Below are positions 52,047-60,882 of a DNA stretch of 64,000 nucleotides, one piece after another. A program made the translations under genes and the position numbers. Source of the stretch: Demequina sp. NBRC 110056 (GTDB taxonomy: Bacteria > Actinomycetota > Actinomycetes > Actinomycetales > Demequinaceae); assembly GCF_002090155.1 (NCBI RefSeq), contig NZ_BBRM01000006.1, positions 62,001-126,000 on the forward strand. The letters are read 5' to 3'. The notes beneath the pieces were generated by a model. It was not told the DNA's origin and did not search any database. It saw nothing but the letters and a program-made list of their open reading frames with translations. Numbering within the stretch: the first letter of the stretch is position 1; every line of letters begins with the position of its first letter.

Positions 52047-52970
52047 CTAGCCCTCGCCGAGCTCGGCGCTGCCGGGAGGGTTCGCGCCCGGTCGCGACAC
52101 CGTGATCGCGGCGATGCGCGCGCACCGGTCGAGGATTGCGCCCAGCGTCTGGTCGTCGATCGACCGCAGCGCTGCGCGGCGGTCGGCACCCAGCAGCCCC
52201 TCCGACCACAACCCGTCGATGAGCCCGCCCATGAACGAGTCGCCCGCTCCGACGGTGTCGGCGACCGTCACGGACGGAGCGTCGATCGACACCTCGCGGC
52301 CGTCGGCGACGAACGCGGTGGCGCCGTCGCCGCCGCGCGTCACGACCACGAAGGCGGGGCCTCGCGCGGCCCACGCGTGCGCGACGGCGTCGACGTTCTC
52401 GCCGCCGGTCAGCCAGTGGATGTCCTCGTCGGACACCTTCACCACGTCGGCGAGGTCGATGACCTGCTCGATGGTGGCCAGCGCCTGAGCGGCGTCGCCC
52501 ATGAGCGCGGGGCGCGCGTTGGGGTCGTAGGTGATGGTCGATGTGCTGCGCGCATCGGCGAGCAGGCTCACGACGTCGGCGCCGCCCGGTGCGATGACCG
52601 CGGCGATGGATCCCGTGTGGACGACGACGGGCTCGGGCGTCGGAGCTGCCTCGGCGGGCACCTCCCAGGTGAGGTCGAAGTCGTAGGTCGCGGCGCCCGT
52701 GGCGTCGAGCGTCGCCGTGGCGACCGACGTGGCCGGTGCCGTGTCGGACCCGGCGACGAGACGGACCCCCGAGGCCTCCACGTGGTCGCGCACCTGCTCG
52801 CCGTGCGCATCGGCGCCCAGCCATGTCAGCAGCTCGACGGAACGGCCCAGCCGTCCCAGCCCGATGGCGACGTTGGCGGGGGACCCGCCCGGGTGCGCGT
52901 CGGTGGTGCCGTCCTGGCGGCGCACCACGTCGACGAGCGCCTCGCCGATGACCAGAGCCGTCTCGCTCAC
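52047..52970 (-). CDS. PfkB family carbohydrate kinase (probable fructokinase)
   Basis: A 307-residue sugar kinase of the ribokinase superfamily. The N-terminal [15 protein letters not shown] motif binds the sugar. The second signature [17 protein letters not shown] near 245 carries the catalytic Asp and anion hole, and [13 protein letters not shown] precedes it. Fructokinase is most likely, but ribokinase or another sugar kinase is possible. The GTG overlaps the xseB stop (GTGA), and the gene converges on LRV-like gene 1 with 12 bases between. Confidence 0.9.
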   Translation of the reverse strand: MSETALVIGEALVDVVRRQDGTTDAHPGGSPANVAIGLGRLGRSVELLTWLGADAHGEQVRDHVEASGVRLVAGSDTAPATSVATATLDATGAATYDFDLTWEVPAEAAPTPEPVVVHTGSIAAVIAPGGADVVSLLADARSTSTITYDPNARPALMGDAAQALATIEQVIDLADVVKVSDEDIHWLTGGENVDAVAHAWAARGPAFVVVTRGGDGATAFVADGREVSIDAPSVTVADTVGAGDSFMGGLIDGLWSEGLLGADRRAALRSIDDQTLGAILDRCARIAAITVSRPGANPPGSAELGEG

Positions 52971-53233
52971 TCGTCCTCCTCCGTGTCCTGCGCCTCGGCG
53001 ACCACCGCGACCACGCCGGCATCCGCGTCATCGTCCTCGCCGCGCGCCTGGGTGATGCGGTCGCGTGCTCCGTCGAGAAGGTCCTGGCAGCGCGCGGCGA
53101 GGGCCTCGCCGCGCTCCCACAGTCCGAGGGACTCGTCGAGGGTGGCTGCGCCCGCCTCGAGCTTGGCCACGATGGCGATCAGCTCGTCGCGCGCCTGCTC
53201 GTAGGTGAGGGTGTCGATGTCGGCCTGAGACAT
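52967..53233 (-). CDS. xseB: Exodeoxyribonuclease VII small subunit
   Basis: An 88-residue small subunit that joins the large subunit to degrade single-stranded DNA. The family core LTYEQARDELIAIVAKLEAGAATLDESLGLWERGEALAARC is unmistakable and followed by an acidic tail. I chose the ATG at 53233: a TAGCGT -10 ends seven bases upstream, giving a leaderless start. It is separated from xseA by the plus-strand LRV-like gene 2, although the two are normally adjacent. Confidence 0.93.
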   Translation of the reverse strand: MSQADIDTLTYEQARDELIAIVAKLEAGAATLDESLGLWERGEALAARCQDLLDGARDRITQARGEDDDADAGVVAVVAEAQDTEEDE

Positions 53234-53324
53234 ATGCCACACGCTATCGCGTCATCGTCGCTGGCTCGGGCACTCTCAAGGGGTACACCAGCATGTACGC
53301 CTCTTCACAATGGAGTGATGACCG

Positions 53325-53765
53325 ATGTTCAGTGAGAACTACTCGCGACAGACCGCGCTGGCGAGCGTCCAGAAGGCGCTCGACCCCAACCTCTCCGACC
53401 ACGAGCTCGCCGTCCTCGCCCGTTCCGAGGAGGCCAAGGTTCGTGCCGCCGTCGCCGAGCGACCCGCCATGCCGCTCACGTCGCTGCTCAAGCTCGCGCA
53501 GGACGTGTCCCCCGTGGTGCGCGCCGGCGTCGCCCGCAACCCGCGTCCCGACATCCCCGAGGACCTGCGCCGCGACCTCGCGGCGGACAAGTCCCCCGAG
53601 GTGGTGTTCGCTCTGATCGAGAACCCGGCGGTGCCGGACTCGATCATCGCCAAGCTCGCCCGCCAGGTGCACAAGGAGTACGCGGCCACCGCCCGCGCAC
53701 GCCTCGCCTCCAAGGGCGGCAGCTCGCGCATCCTTGGACGGCTCGGCATCGCCACGAGCCACTAG
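53325..53765 (+). CDS. Small LRV/HEAT-like repeat protein 2
   Basis: A 146-residue helical repeat protein. Repeats are visible at about 36-60 (AKVRAAVAERPAMPLTSLLKLA), 60-85 (SPVVRAGVARNPRPDIPEDL) and 86-110 (SPEVVFALIENPAVPDSIIAKLA). Each has the VRxxVAxNPxxP pattern also seen in the 51678 product. The C-terminus is basic. There is no metal or catalytic motif. It is inserted between xseA and xseB on the opposite strand, with a weak GGAG site before the ATG. Confidence 0.72.
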   Translation: MFSENYSRQTALASVQKALDPNLSDHELAVLARSEEAKVRAAVAERPAMPLTSLLKLAQDVSPVVRAGVARNPRPDIPEDLRRDLAADKSPEVVFALIENPAVPDSIIAKLARQVHKEYAATARARLASKGGSSRILGRLGIATSH

Positions 53766-53766
53766 A

Positions 53767-53876
53767 CCGGAGGACGGGTCCCGCGGCCGTACTGAGGGGT
53801 GCCGCGCTGGAGCCCTGGGCGTCCCGTGAGGACGTCCGGCTCGCGATGGTTGGTCGCGGGACCCGCCTTCCTCCGG
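53767..53876. repeat. Long inverted repeat after LRV-like gene 2
   Basis: CCGGAGGACGGGTCCCGCG on the left and, complemented, CCGGAGGAAGGCGGGTCCCG-type sequence on the right form arms of about 19 and 22 bases around a 69-base interior that contains its own hairpin (GGGCGTCC/GGACGTCC). It starts two bases after the stop codon. It could be a terminator, a mobile miniature element or a structured RNA. Confidence 0.65.
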
Positions 53877-53909
53877 ACTCGCCGGCGCTCGCGCCGCCTC
53901 CTGCCAGAG

Positions 53910-53964
53910 CTGACTTCGTCCTGAGTCGTCGTGGTCCCGAGTCGTGTTAGGACGGAGCCGTCAG
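53910..53964 (-). terminator. Hairpin at the xseA 3' end
   Basis: CTGAC and CGTCCT on one side pair with AGGACG and GTCAG on the other. The right arm overlaps the xseA stop codon. A smaller CGGCGC/GCGCCG hairpin lies just beyond, at 53883-53896. Confidence 0.5.
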
Positions 53965-55256
53965 GCGTCGTCCGACGCCGTCACCGCCGTGACCGCCGCC
54001 TCGAGCTCGCCGCGCGCGACCCGGACGTGGAGCGCATCCCCGTCGCTGAGGGTCGCCGCGTCCCTGACGATCGCGCCTGACGCGTCGCGCGCGATCGCGT
54101 AGCCCCGGTCGAGAGTGCCCTGCGGGCTGAGGGCGCGCAGGCTCGCCGACAGCTCACGCGTGACGGCATCGGCGCCGGTGAGCACGGACACGAGCGCGCG
54201 GCCGGCGTGCTGGCGCAGTTGGCCCAGCCGGTCCGCATGAGGGTCGAGCATGCGCTCGGGCTGCGCGAGCACGGGCCGTCCGCGGAACTGCTCGAGCCCG
54301 CTCGCCTCGCGGTCGAGGCGATCCTCGACCGCGCTGCGCATGTCCCGCACGGCACGGGTCAGCCCCGCCCGCTCCGCCTCGGCATCGGGGACGATGCGCT
54401 TGCCAGCGTCCGTGGGCGTGCTCGCCCGGTAGTCGGCGACCAGGTCGAGGACGGGGGAGTCCTTCTCGTGGCCGATCGCGCTCACCAGCGGCGTCTCGCA
54501 GGCTGCTGCGGCGCGCACGAGCGACTCGTCGGAGAAGGCGATGAGGTCCTCGAACGAGCCTCCGCCGCGCGCGACGACGATCACGTCGACCTCGGGATCG
54601 CCGTCGAGTTCGCGCATGGCCGCCGTCACCTCGCGCACGGCGTGAGCGCCCTGGACCGAGACCCGGCGGATCTCGAAGCGCACCGACGGCCAGCGGCGCG
54701 TGGCGTTGACCACCACGTCGTGCTCCGCATCGCCCTGCGTCGCGCACACCAGGCCGATGGTGCGCGGGATGAACGGCAGGGGGCGCTTGCGTTCGGCGTC
54801 GAACAGGCCCTCGCCCGCGAGCGTCTCCTTGAGCGCCTCGATGCGGGCGAGCAGGTCGCCCACGCCAGCGTGGCGGATCTGATCGGCGTCCAGCTTGAGC
54901 TGCCCGCCGCGCGACCACCACCGCGGCCGGGCATGCACCACCACGCGCGAGCCGTCCTCGAGGTCCGCGCCCATGCGGTCGAGCACGCTCGCCTGGGTGG
55001 ACACCCCCAGCGTCATGTTCTCGGACGCGTCGCGCAGGTCGAAGAACACCAGCGACTTCCAGCGCGAGGGGCGCAGCACCTGGCCCTCGACCCAGACCGG
55101 ACCCATGCGGTGGACGTACTCGCCGATCTTGGCGGTGAGGTGGCTCACCGGCCAGGGATGCTCGGCGCTCGTGTCGGCAGCCTTCGAGGGAAGCTCTCCG
55201 GGCCGGGAAGCATCGCCACCACCCGAGGCGTTGGGGGAGGAGAGGCCGTCGGTCAC
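53961..55256 (-). CDS. xseA: Exodeoxyribonuclease VII large subunit
   Basis: A 431-residue nuclease subunit. It has the N-terminal OB fold ([27 protein letters not shown] near 33) and the catalytic domain with [38 protein letters not shown] and [27 protein letters not shown], then the coiled-coil region and a short C-terminal segment ([10 protein letters not shown]). I take the GTG at 55256, since the ORF upstream of it runs into the ispH promoter. It is divergent from ispH. Confidence 0.95.
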   Translation of the reverse strand: MTDGLSSPNASGGGDASRPGELPSKAADTSAEHPWPVSHLTAKIGEYVHRMGPVWVEGQVLRPSRWKSLVFFDLRDASENMTLGVSTQASVLDRMGADLEDGSRVVVHARPRWWSRGGQLKLDADQIRHAGVGDLLARIEALKETLAGEGLFDAERKRPLPFIPRTIGLVCATQGDAEHDVVVNATRRWPSVRFEIRRVSVQGAHAVREVTAAMRELDGDPEVDVIVVARGGGSFEDLIAFSDESLVRAAAACETPLVSAIGHEKDSPVLDLVADYRASTPTDAGKRIVPDAEAERAGLTRAVRDMRSAVEDRLDREASGLEQFRGRPVLAQPERMLDPHADRLGQLRQHAGRALVSVLTGADAVTRELSASLRALSPQGTLDRGYAIARDASGAIVRDAATLSDGDALHVRVARGELEAAVTAVTASDDA

Positions 55257-55274
55257 GCCCCCTAGCGTGCCACG

Positions 55275-55280
55275 TAGGAT
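55275..55280 (+). promoter_or_regulatory. Leaderless -10 of ispH
   Basis: TAGGAT lies seven bases before the ATG at 55288. This spacing selects that ATG over the one at 55279, which falls inside the -10 itself. Confidence 0.55.
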
Positions 55281-55287
55281 GGAGAAC

Positions 55288-56271
55288 ATGCCTGACACCA
55301 CCGCCAAGCGCGTGCTGCTTGCCGCGCCCCGCGGCTACTGCGCGGGCGTCGACCGCGCCGTCATCGCCGTCGAGAAGGCCCTTGAGATGCACGGGTCGCC
55401 CATCTATGTCCGCAAGGAGATCGTCCACAACAAGTACGTGGTCGAGACGCTGTCCGAGCGCGGCGCAGTCTTCGTCAACGAGACCGACGAGGTGCCCGAG
55501 GGCGCGCGCGTCGTGTTCTCCGCGCACGGCGTCTCGCCCGCGGTCCGGGAGAGCGCCGATGCGCGCAACCTCCTCACGATCGACGCCACCTGCCCTCTGG
55601 TCACCAAGGTGCACAAGGAGGCGGTCCGGTTCGCCAAGGCCGAGCAGACCATCCTGCTGATCGGCCACGACGGCCACGAGGAGGTCGAGGGCACCGCGGG
55701 TGAGGCTCCGGAGCACACCATCGTCGTGAACTCGCCGGAGGAGGCCGACGCGATCGAGGTCGCCGACCCCGACAACGTCGTGTGGCTGTCGCAGACCACG
55801 CTGTCGGTCGACGAGACGATGGAGACGGTGCGCCGCCTGCGCGCGCGCTTCCCGAACCTCCAGGATCCGCCGAGCGACGACATCTGCTACGCGACCCAGA
55901 ACCGTCAGGTCGCTGTGAAGAAGCTCGCGCCCGAGTGCGACCTCGTCATCGTCGTGGGCTCCGCGAACTCGTCCAACTCGGTGCGCCTCGTCGAGGTAGC
56001 GCTGCAGGCCGGTGCGCGGACGTCCTACCGGATCGACCGTGCCAAGGAGATCCGCGACGAGTGGTTCGAGGGCGTCGAGACCGTGGGCCTCACCTCCGGC
56101 GCGTCGGTGCCGGAGATCCTGGTCAAGGACGTCATCGCTGACCTCGCCGATCGCGGCTACGCGACGGTTGAGGAGGTCCGCACGGCGACCGAGGACCTGA
56201 TGTTCTCGCTGCCGCGTGAGATCCGTGCGGACATGAAGGCCCAGGAGGCCGAGCGCGCCCTCCGCGCCTAG
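55288..56271 (+). CDS. ispH: 4-hydroxy-3-methylbut-2-enyl diphosphate reductase
   Basis: A 327-residue [4Fe-4S] enzyme, the last step of the MEP pathway, producing IPP and DMAPP. The three cluster cysteines are in [11 protein letters not shown] (Cys18), [12 protein letters not shown] and [11 protein letters not shown]. Substrate-binding motifs [30 protein letters not shown] and [14 protein letters not shown] are all present. Divergent from xseA, as in many actinobacteria. Confidence 0.96.
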   Translation: MPDTTAKRVLLAAPRGYCAGVDRAVIAVEKALEMHGSPIYVRKEIVHNKYVVETLSERGAVFVNETDEVPEGARVVFSAHGVSPAVRESADARNLLTIDATCPLVTKVHKEAVRFAKAEQTILLIGHDGHEEVEGTAGEAPEHTIVVNSPEEADAIEVADPDNVVWLSQTTLSVDETMETVRRLRARFPNLQDPPSDDICYATQNRQVAVKKLAPECDLVIVVGSANSSNSVRLVEVALQAGARTSYRIDRAKEIRDEWFEGVETVGLTSGASVPEILVKDVIADLADRGYATVEEVRTATEDLMFSLPREIRADMKAQEAERALRA

Positions 56272-56280
56272 TGCCGAGCC

Positions 56281-56296
56281 GCGGCGCATGCGCCGC
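56281..56296 (+). terminator. Palindrome after ispH
   Basis: GCGGCGCATGCGCCGC is a perfect 16-base palindrome nine bases after the ispH stop and can fold into a compact hairpin. It is a likely terminator. Confidence 0.6.
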
Positions 56297-56322
56297 GTGC
56301 GCGAGCAGCGCGCGCGAGCCGG

Positions 56323-56362
56323 GCACGAGAGCGGGGCGTTGCGCGCGAGAGCGGGGCCTTGC
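56323..56362. repeat. 20-base direct duplication between ispH and rmuC
   Basis: Two adjacent 20-base units, CACGAGAGCGGGGCGTTGCG and CGCGAGAGCGGGGCCTTGCG, differ at two positions. They lie in the 226-base convergent gap between ispH and rmuC, which otherwise shows no gene. Confidence 0.75.
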
Positions 56363-56497
56363 GCGGTCGCGCCTGACGCGACCCGAGCGCCGGTCGCCCG
56401 TTCCTGCCTTAGCGTCCAGATGGTGGCTGGCTGTCGGTTTCGCGAGGGTCGTGTGCGGTGATGGTGCCTGAGCGTCGGGCGCGGCCGCGGCCGCGGG

Positions 56498-57814
56498 TCA
56501 GGTGGCGCGGTCGTCCGTGAGCTCGGGCGCCGCGAGCTGCCGGACGTCGGTCTCGACCTGGCGTGACTCCGCAAGCTCGTCCTCGATGTGCTGCATGGCG
56601 CCGAAGCGGCGCGCGCTGACGAGGACCCGAGACTCGAGCGACGCGACGGTGTCGTTGTAGGCCTTGCCGGCGGAGTCGATCGCCCGCCCGACCTTCGCGA
56701 GATGCGCGCCCATGGTCGACAGCCGGTCGTACAGCTCCTTGCCCGTCGCGAGGACCTGCTGAGCGTTCTGCGCGAGCGCGTCCTCCTTCCAGGCGTGCGC
56801 GACGGTGCGGAGCATCGCCACGAGGGTCGTCGGCGTCGCGATGACGACCCGCTTCCCGAACGCGTACTCCTGGAGGTAGGGGTCCTGCTCGACGGCGGAC
56901 TGGTAGAACGCCTCCGACGGGACGAACATCACGACGAACTCCGGCGCGGAGTCGAACTGCTCCCAGTACCGCTTGCCTGACAGGTCGTCGACGTGACGCC
57001 TCACGTGCTTGGCGTGGGCCTGCAGCCGCTCCGCTCGCACCGCCTCGTCCTCCGTCTCGAACGCCTCGAGGAGCGCCGCGAGAGCGACCTTCGAGTCGAC
57101 GACGATTGACCGCCCGCCTGCCAGCCGCACCGTCATGTCGGGCCGCAGGTTGCGCCCCTCGCTGTCGGTGACGGACTCCTGCTCCTCGAAGTCGACGTGC
57201 TGCACCATGCCGGCGAGCTCGACGACGCGGCGCAGCTGGACCTCGCCCCAGTTGCCGCGCACGTCCGAACGCCTCAGCGTGTTGATGAAGTCCGTGGTCT
57301 TGCGGTCCAGGCGGGCCGAGGCCTCGACCATCTGGCGCACCTGCTCTCCCATGGCCGCCTGGCCTGCGGCGCGAGCCTTGTCCGCCTCGGTGGTCTGCAG
57401 CTGCACCTTCTGCAGGGCCTCGGCCATCGGCTCCACGAGCTGGCGCACGGCCTCCTCGCGGCGCGCGAGGGCCTCCTGGCCCGACTGCTGCGCCCGCGTC
57501 AGCCGTTCGTTCGCCACCTGAAGGAAGGCCTCCTGGTTCGCCGCGAGGGCATCGGCGCTCAGCGCCTTGAACTGAGCGAGCAGCCTGTCCTGGTCCCCGC
57601 GGACCTGAGCCACGTACCTCTCGTGCTCCTGCTGAAGGCGTGTCTCCCTCCCAGCGGCCGCATCGGCCTCCCGGCGCAGCCGGTCCTCGAGCGCGGCTGC
57701 CTCCGCGCGTGCCTGGGCGAGGGCGGCTCCGCCCGTGCCGGAGCGTGCCCCGAGCACGTATCCGGCGCCCAATCCGAGCAGCACAGCGACGATCGCGATG
57801 ATGGCTTCAGTCAT
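56498..57814 (-). CDS. rmuC: DNA recombination protein RmuC
   Basis: A 438-residue protein of the RmuC family, linked to limiting sequence inversions. An N-terminal membrane helix (AIIAIVAVLLGLGAGYVLGA) is followed by a long coiled coil to about residue 165. The nuclease-like core includes SDVRGNWGEVQLRRVVELAG, RPDMTVRLAGGRSIVVDSKV and FVPSEAFYQSAVEQDP, and a C-terminal coiled coil closes it. Length is typical. ATG 57814 chosen as it begins directly before the membrane helix. Confidence 0.93.
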   Translation of the reverse strand: MTEAIIAIVAVLLGLGAGYVLGARSGTGGAALAQARAEAAALEDRLRREADAAAGRETRLQQEHERYVAQVRGDQDRLLAQFKALSADALAANQEAFLQVANERLTRAQQSGQEALARREEAVRQLVEPMAEALQKVQLQTTEADKARAAGQAAMGEQVRQMVEASARLDRKTTDFINTLRRSDVRGNWGEVQLRRVVELAGMVQHVDFEEQESVTDSEGRNLRPDMTVRLAGGRSIVVDSKVALAALLEAFETEDEAVRAERLQAHAKHVRRHVDDLSGKRYWEQFDSAPEFVVMFVPSEAFYQSAVEQDPYLQEYAFGKRVVIATPTTLVAMLRTVAHAWKEDALAQNAQQVLATGKELYDRLSTMGAHLAKVGRAIDSAGKAYNDTVASLESRVLVSARRFGAMQHIEDELAESRQVETDVRQLAAPELTDDRAT

Positions 57815-58099
57815 GCGCCCATGGTCGCGCGGGGGTCTGACACGGCGGGGGAGAACGCGCAGGGGCCCCGCATCGTGCACGATCCACGCCTGAAGTGTGA
57901 CGAATGTCACAGGAAAGCGCTGTTCTGTCACGATTCGGACACGATGACCGTCTTCACGGGTCTCTCGATACATCTGTGAAACAAACACCGACTTATCCTG
58001 TCCAGGCTGTCCGGCGCACCAGCCGGCACCACTGTCGCCGTCGCGAAACCCCGTGGCGGCGCCATCCAAGCCCGTCAATCACGGGCGCAAGGAGGAATA

Positions 58100-59740
58100 G
58101 TGAAGATCAACAAGAAGATCCTCGGGGGTGTGGCCGCGCTGAGCGCTGCGAGCCTCGTCCTCGCCGGATGCTCCTCGGAGGAGGAGCCGGAGAGCACCGC
58201 TTCCGGTTCGGACACGCCCGCGGAGTCCTCGAGCGACGCGATCATCCTGGCGAACGGCTCCGAGCCCCAGAACCCGCTGGTTCCCGGCAACACGAACGAG
58301 ACCGGTGGTGGCAAGATCATCGACTCGATCTTCGCCGGTCTCGTCTACTACGACGGCGAGGGTGCTGCGCACAACGAGATCGCCGCCGACATCGTGGTCG
58401 AGGACCCCCAGAACCTCACCGTCACCCTTCAGGACGGTTGGGCGTTCACCGACGGTGAGGCCATCACCGCGAACTCGTTCGTCGACGCGTGGAACTACAC
58501 CGCGAACCTCGACAACGCGTTCTACAACTCGTACTTCTTCGAGGACATCGAGGGCTTCTCGTGGGACGAGCCCGTCGAGGCCATGTCCGGCCTGACGGTC
58601 GTCGACGACCTGACCTTCACGATCGCCCTGAACAAGCCCGCCGCTGACTTCGCGCAGCGCCTCGGCTACTCGGCGTTCTACCCGCTGCCCACCGCGTTCT
58701 ACGACGACCCCGAGGCGTTCGGCGAGAACCCGATCGGCAACGGCCCGTACATGCTCGCCGGTGAGGGCGCGTGGCAGCACGACGTCCAGATCGAGCTGGT
58801 CACCAACCCCGACTACGCGGGCCCCCGTGCCCCGCAGAACGGCGGTCTGACCTTCACGTTCTACGCCACGCAGGACGCGGCCTACGCCGACCTCCTCGCG
58901 AACAACGTCGACGTGATCGACGGCATCCCGGACTCGGCCCTCGCCGTGTACCAGGACGAGCTCGGTGACCGTGCGGTCAACCAGGCCGCCGCGATCTTCC
59001 AGTCCTTCACCATCCCGGAGCGCCTCGAGCACTTCTCGGGCGAGGAGGGCCAGCTGCGTCGTCAGGCGCTGTCGCTGTCGATCAACCGCCAGGAGATCAC
59101 CGACGTGATCTTCGAGGGCACCCGCACCCCCGCGTCGGACTTCACCTCCCCGGTGGTCGACGGCTGGTCGGACTCCCTCGAGGGCGCTGACGTCCTGGGC
59201 TACGACCCCGAGCGCGCAGCCGAGCTGTGGGCCGAGGCCGACGCGATCAACCCCTGGACCGGCACCTTCCAGCTCGCGTACAACGCCGACGGTGGCCACC
59301 AGGCCTGGGTCGACGCGACCGTGAACTCGATCCGCAACACGCTCAGCATCGAGGCCGAGGGCTACCCCTACGCCACGTTCGCCGAGCTCCGTGAGGACGT
59401 CTCGACCGACGTGATCGAGTCGGCCTTCCGTACCGGTTGGCAGGCGGACTACCCGGGTCTGTACAACTTCCTGGGCCCGCTCTACGCGACCAACGCTGGT
59501 TCGAACGACGGCGACTACTCGTCGGCCGACTTCGACGCGCTCCTCGAGGAGGGCATCTCGAACGGCGACGCCGCGGCTCGCAACGAGCTCCTGCAGGAGG
59601 CGCAGGAGGTTCTGCTTCAGGACCTGCCCGCCATCCCGCTCTGGTACTCGAACGTGAACGGTGGATTCTCCGAGAACGTGTCGAACGTCGTGTTCGACTG
59701 GCACTCGGTCCCGCTGTACTACGAGATCACCAAGAACTAA
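58100..59740 (+). CDS. Oligopeptide ABC transporter substrate-binding lipoprotein
   Basis: A 546-residue family 5 binding protein (DppA/OppA-like) that captures peptides outside the cell. Signal and lipobox VLAGC (Cys24), then a Ser/Glu-rich linker. Family sequence includes ETGGGKIIDSIFAGLVYYDGEG, VTLQDGWAFTDGEAITANSFVDAWNY and NPIGNGPYMLAGEG. The gene uses GGT and CGT codons more than its neighbours, in line with high expression. GTG start with AAGGAGGAA. A strong hairpin separates it from the permease genes. Confidence 0.94.
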   Translation: MKINKKILGGVAALSAASLVLAGCSSEEEPESTASGSDTPAESSSDAIILANGSEPQNPLVPGNTNETGGGKIIDSIFAGLVYYDGEGAAHNEIAADIVVEDPQNLTVTLQDGWAFTDGEAITANSFVDAWNYTANLDNAFYNSYFFEDIEGFSWDEPVEAMSGLTVVDDLTFTIALNKPAADFAQRLGYSAFYPLPTAFYDDPEAFGENPIGNGPYMLAGEGAWQHDVQIELVTNPDYAGPRAPQNGGLTFTFYATQDAAYADLLANNVDVIDGIPDSALAVYQDELGDRAVNQAAAIFQSFTIPERLEHFSGEEGQLRRQALSLSINRQEITDVIFEGTRTPASDFTSPVVDGWSDSLEGADVLGYDPERAAELWAEADAINPWTGTFQLAYNADGGHQAWVDATVNSIRNTLSIEAEGYPYATFAELREDVSTDVIESAFRTGWQADYPGLYNFLGPLYATNAGSNDGDYSSADFDALLEEGISNGDAAARNELLQEAQEVLLQDLPAIPLWYSNVNGGFSENVSNVVFDWHSVPLYYEITKN

Positions 59741-59750
59741 GCGGTTCACA

Positions 59751-59790
59751 CCGAGGGCCCGCCTCGCCTCAGCGCGGGGCGGGCCTTCGG
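59751..59790 (+). terminator. Hairpin after the peptide-binding protein gene
   Basis: CCGAGGGCCCGCC pairs with GGCGGGCCTTCGG (one G-T pair) around a 14-base loop, ten bases after the stop. It probably lowers transcription into the permease genes. Confidence 0.8.
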
Positions 59791-59806
59791 TCGCCCGCAT
59801 GACCCT

Positions 59807-59829
59807 CGCATCGGCCGATCGCCGATGCG
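59807..59829. repeat. Inverted GCCGATGCG pair
   Basis: CGCATCGGC and GCCGATGCG are separated by five bases (CGATC), giving a 9-base stem. It follows the terminator above by 16 bases. Confidence 0.75.
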
Positions 59830-59904
59830 CGTGCCGGGTTGTCGAGCGACGGCGCCACGTCTTCACAAGAGACGGTCGATGCGCGTCGCCCCGCCCGGGC
59901 GCAT

Positions 59905-59910
59905 TAGGAT
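59905..59910 (+). promoter_or_regulatory. Candidate -10 for the peptide permease genes
   Basis: TAGGAT lies about 45 bases before the first permease ATG, in a locally AT-richer stretch. It would give the permease and ATPase genes their own promoter after the terminator. A GGGGAGG site precedes the ATG. Confidence 0.45.
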
Positions 59911-59955
59911 GACTTTCCAAATGTCTACGAAACATCCCGCATCCGGGGAGGCCCG

Positions 59956-60882
59956 ATGCTGAGGTACATCCTCCGCCGCCTGCTCCAGGCCATTCCCGTC
60001 TTCTTCGGGACCACCTTCCTGCTGTACTTCATGGTCTTCTCGATGCCGGGAGACCCGATCCTCGCCATGTTCGGCGACCGCACCCCGAACGAGGCGCTGT
60101 ACAACCAGCTCGTCGCTCAGTACAACCTCGACCAGCCCTTCGTGGTGCAGTACCTGCTGTACATGAAGGACCTGTTCACGGGGAACCTGGGCGTCACCTT
60201 CTCGGGCCGCTCGGTGAACGAGGTGTTCGCCGACGCGTTCCCGGTCACGCTGATGCTGGTGACGATGGCCGTCATCTTCGAGTTCATCCTCGCTGCGGGC
60301 CTGGGCCTGATCTCCGGCCTCCGCGCCGGCAAGTTCTCGGACCAGCTCAACCTCGTGGTGGCGCTGGTGCTGAACTCGATCCCGGCGTTCGTCGCGATGT
60401 TCTTCGCCCAGTACTTCATCGCCCTGGGCCTCGGATGGGCGCCGGTCACCGTAGGCGCGAACGCGACATGGTCGACCATGTGGCTACCAGCGCTCACGAT
60501 CGCGCTGACGCTCTACGTCGTCGGCATGCGCCTCATGCGCGGCTCGGTCATCGAGGCGCGCAGCGCCGACTACGTCCGCACCGCGTACGCCAAGGGCCTC
60601 ACGTCGAAGCGCGTCGTGCCCGTCCACGTCGCGCGCAACTCGCTGATCCCCGTGGTCACCAACACCGCGGCGAGCTTCGGCGCTCTGATCGCGGGCACGA
60701 CGGTCACCGAGGGCATCTTCAACATCCCCGGCATCGGCAAGGTCCTCTACGACGCCATCATCGGCGGCGAGGGCCCCACGATCGTGTCCTTCGTGACGAT
60801 CCTCACCATCATGTACATCATCGTGAACATCCTGGTGGACCTGCTCTACGCCGTCCTGGACCCGAGGATCCGCTATGTCTGA
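59956..60882 (+). CDS. Peptide ABC transporter permease, DppB/OppB type
   Basis: A 308-residue membrane protein with six helices. The N-terminus MLRYILRRLLQAIPVFFGTT and the GDPILAMFG segment are typical of OppB/DppB. The coupling motif RSADYVRTAYAKGLTSKRVVPVHVARNSLIPV lies near 195-225. Its end overlaps the next permease gene by eight bases. Confidence 0.94.
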   Translation: MLRYILRRLLQAIPVFFGTTFLLYFMVFSMPGDPILAMFGDRTPNEALYNQLVAQYNLDQPFVVQYLLYMKDLFTGNLGVTFSGRSVNEVFADAFPVTLMLVTMAVIFEFILAAGLGLISGLRAGKFSDQLNLVVALVLNSIPAFVAMFFAQYFIALGLGWAPVTVGANATWSTMWLPALTIALTLYVVGMRLMRGSVIEARSADYVRTAYAKGLTSKRVVPVHVARNSLIPVVTNTAASFGALIAGTTVTEGIFNIPGIGKVLYDAIIGGEGPTIVSFVTILTIMYIIVNILVDLLYAVLDPRIRYV

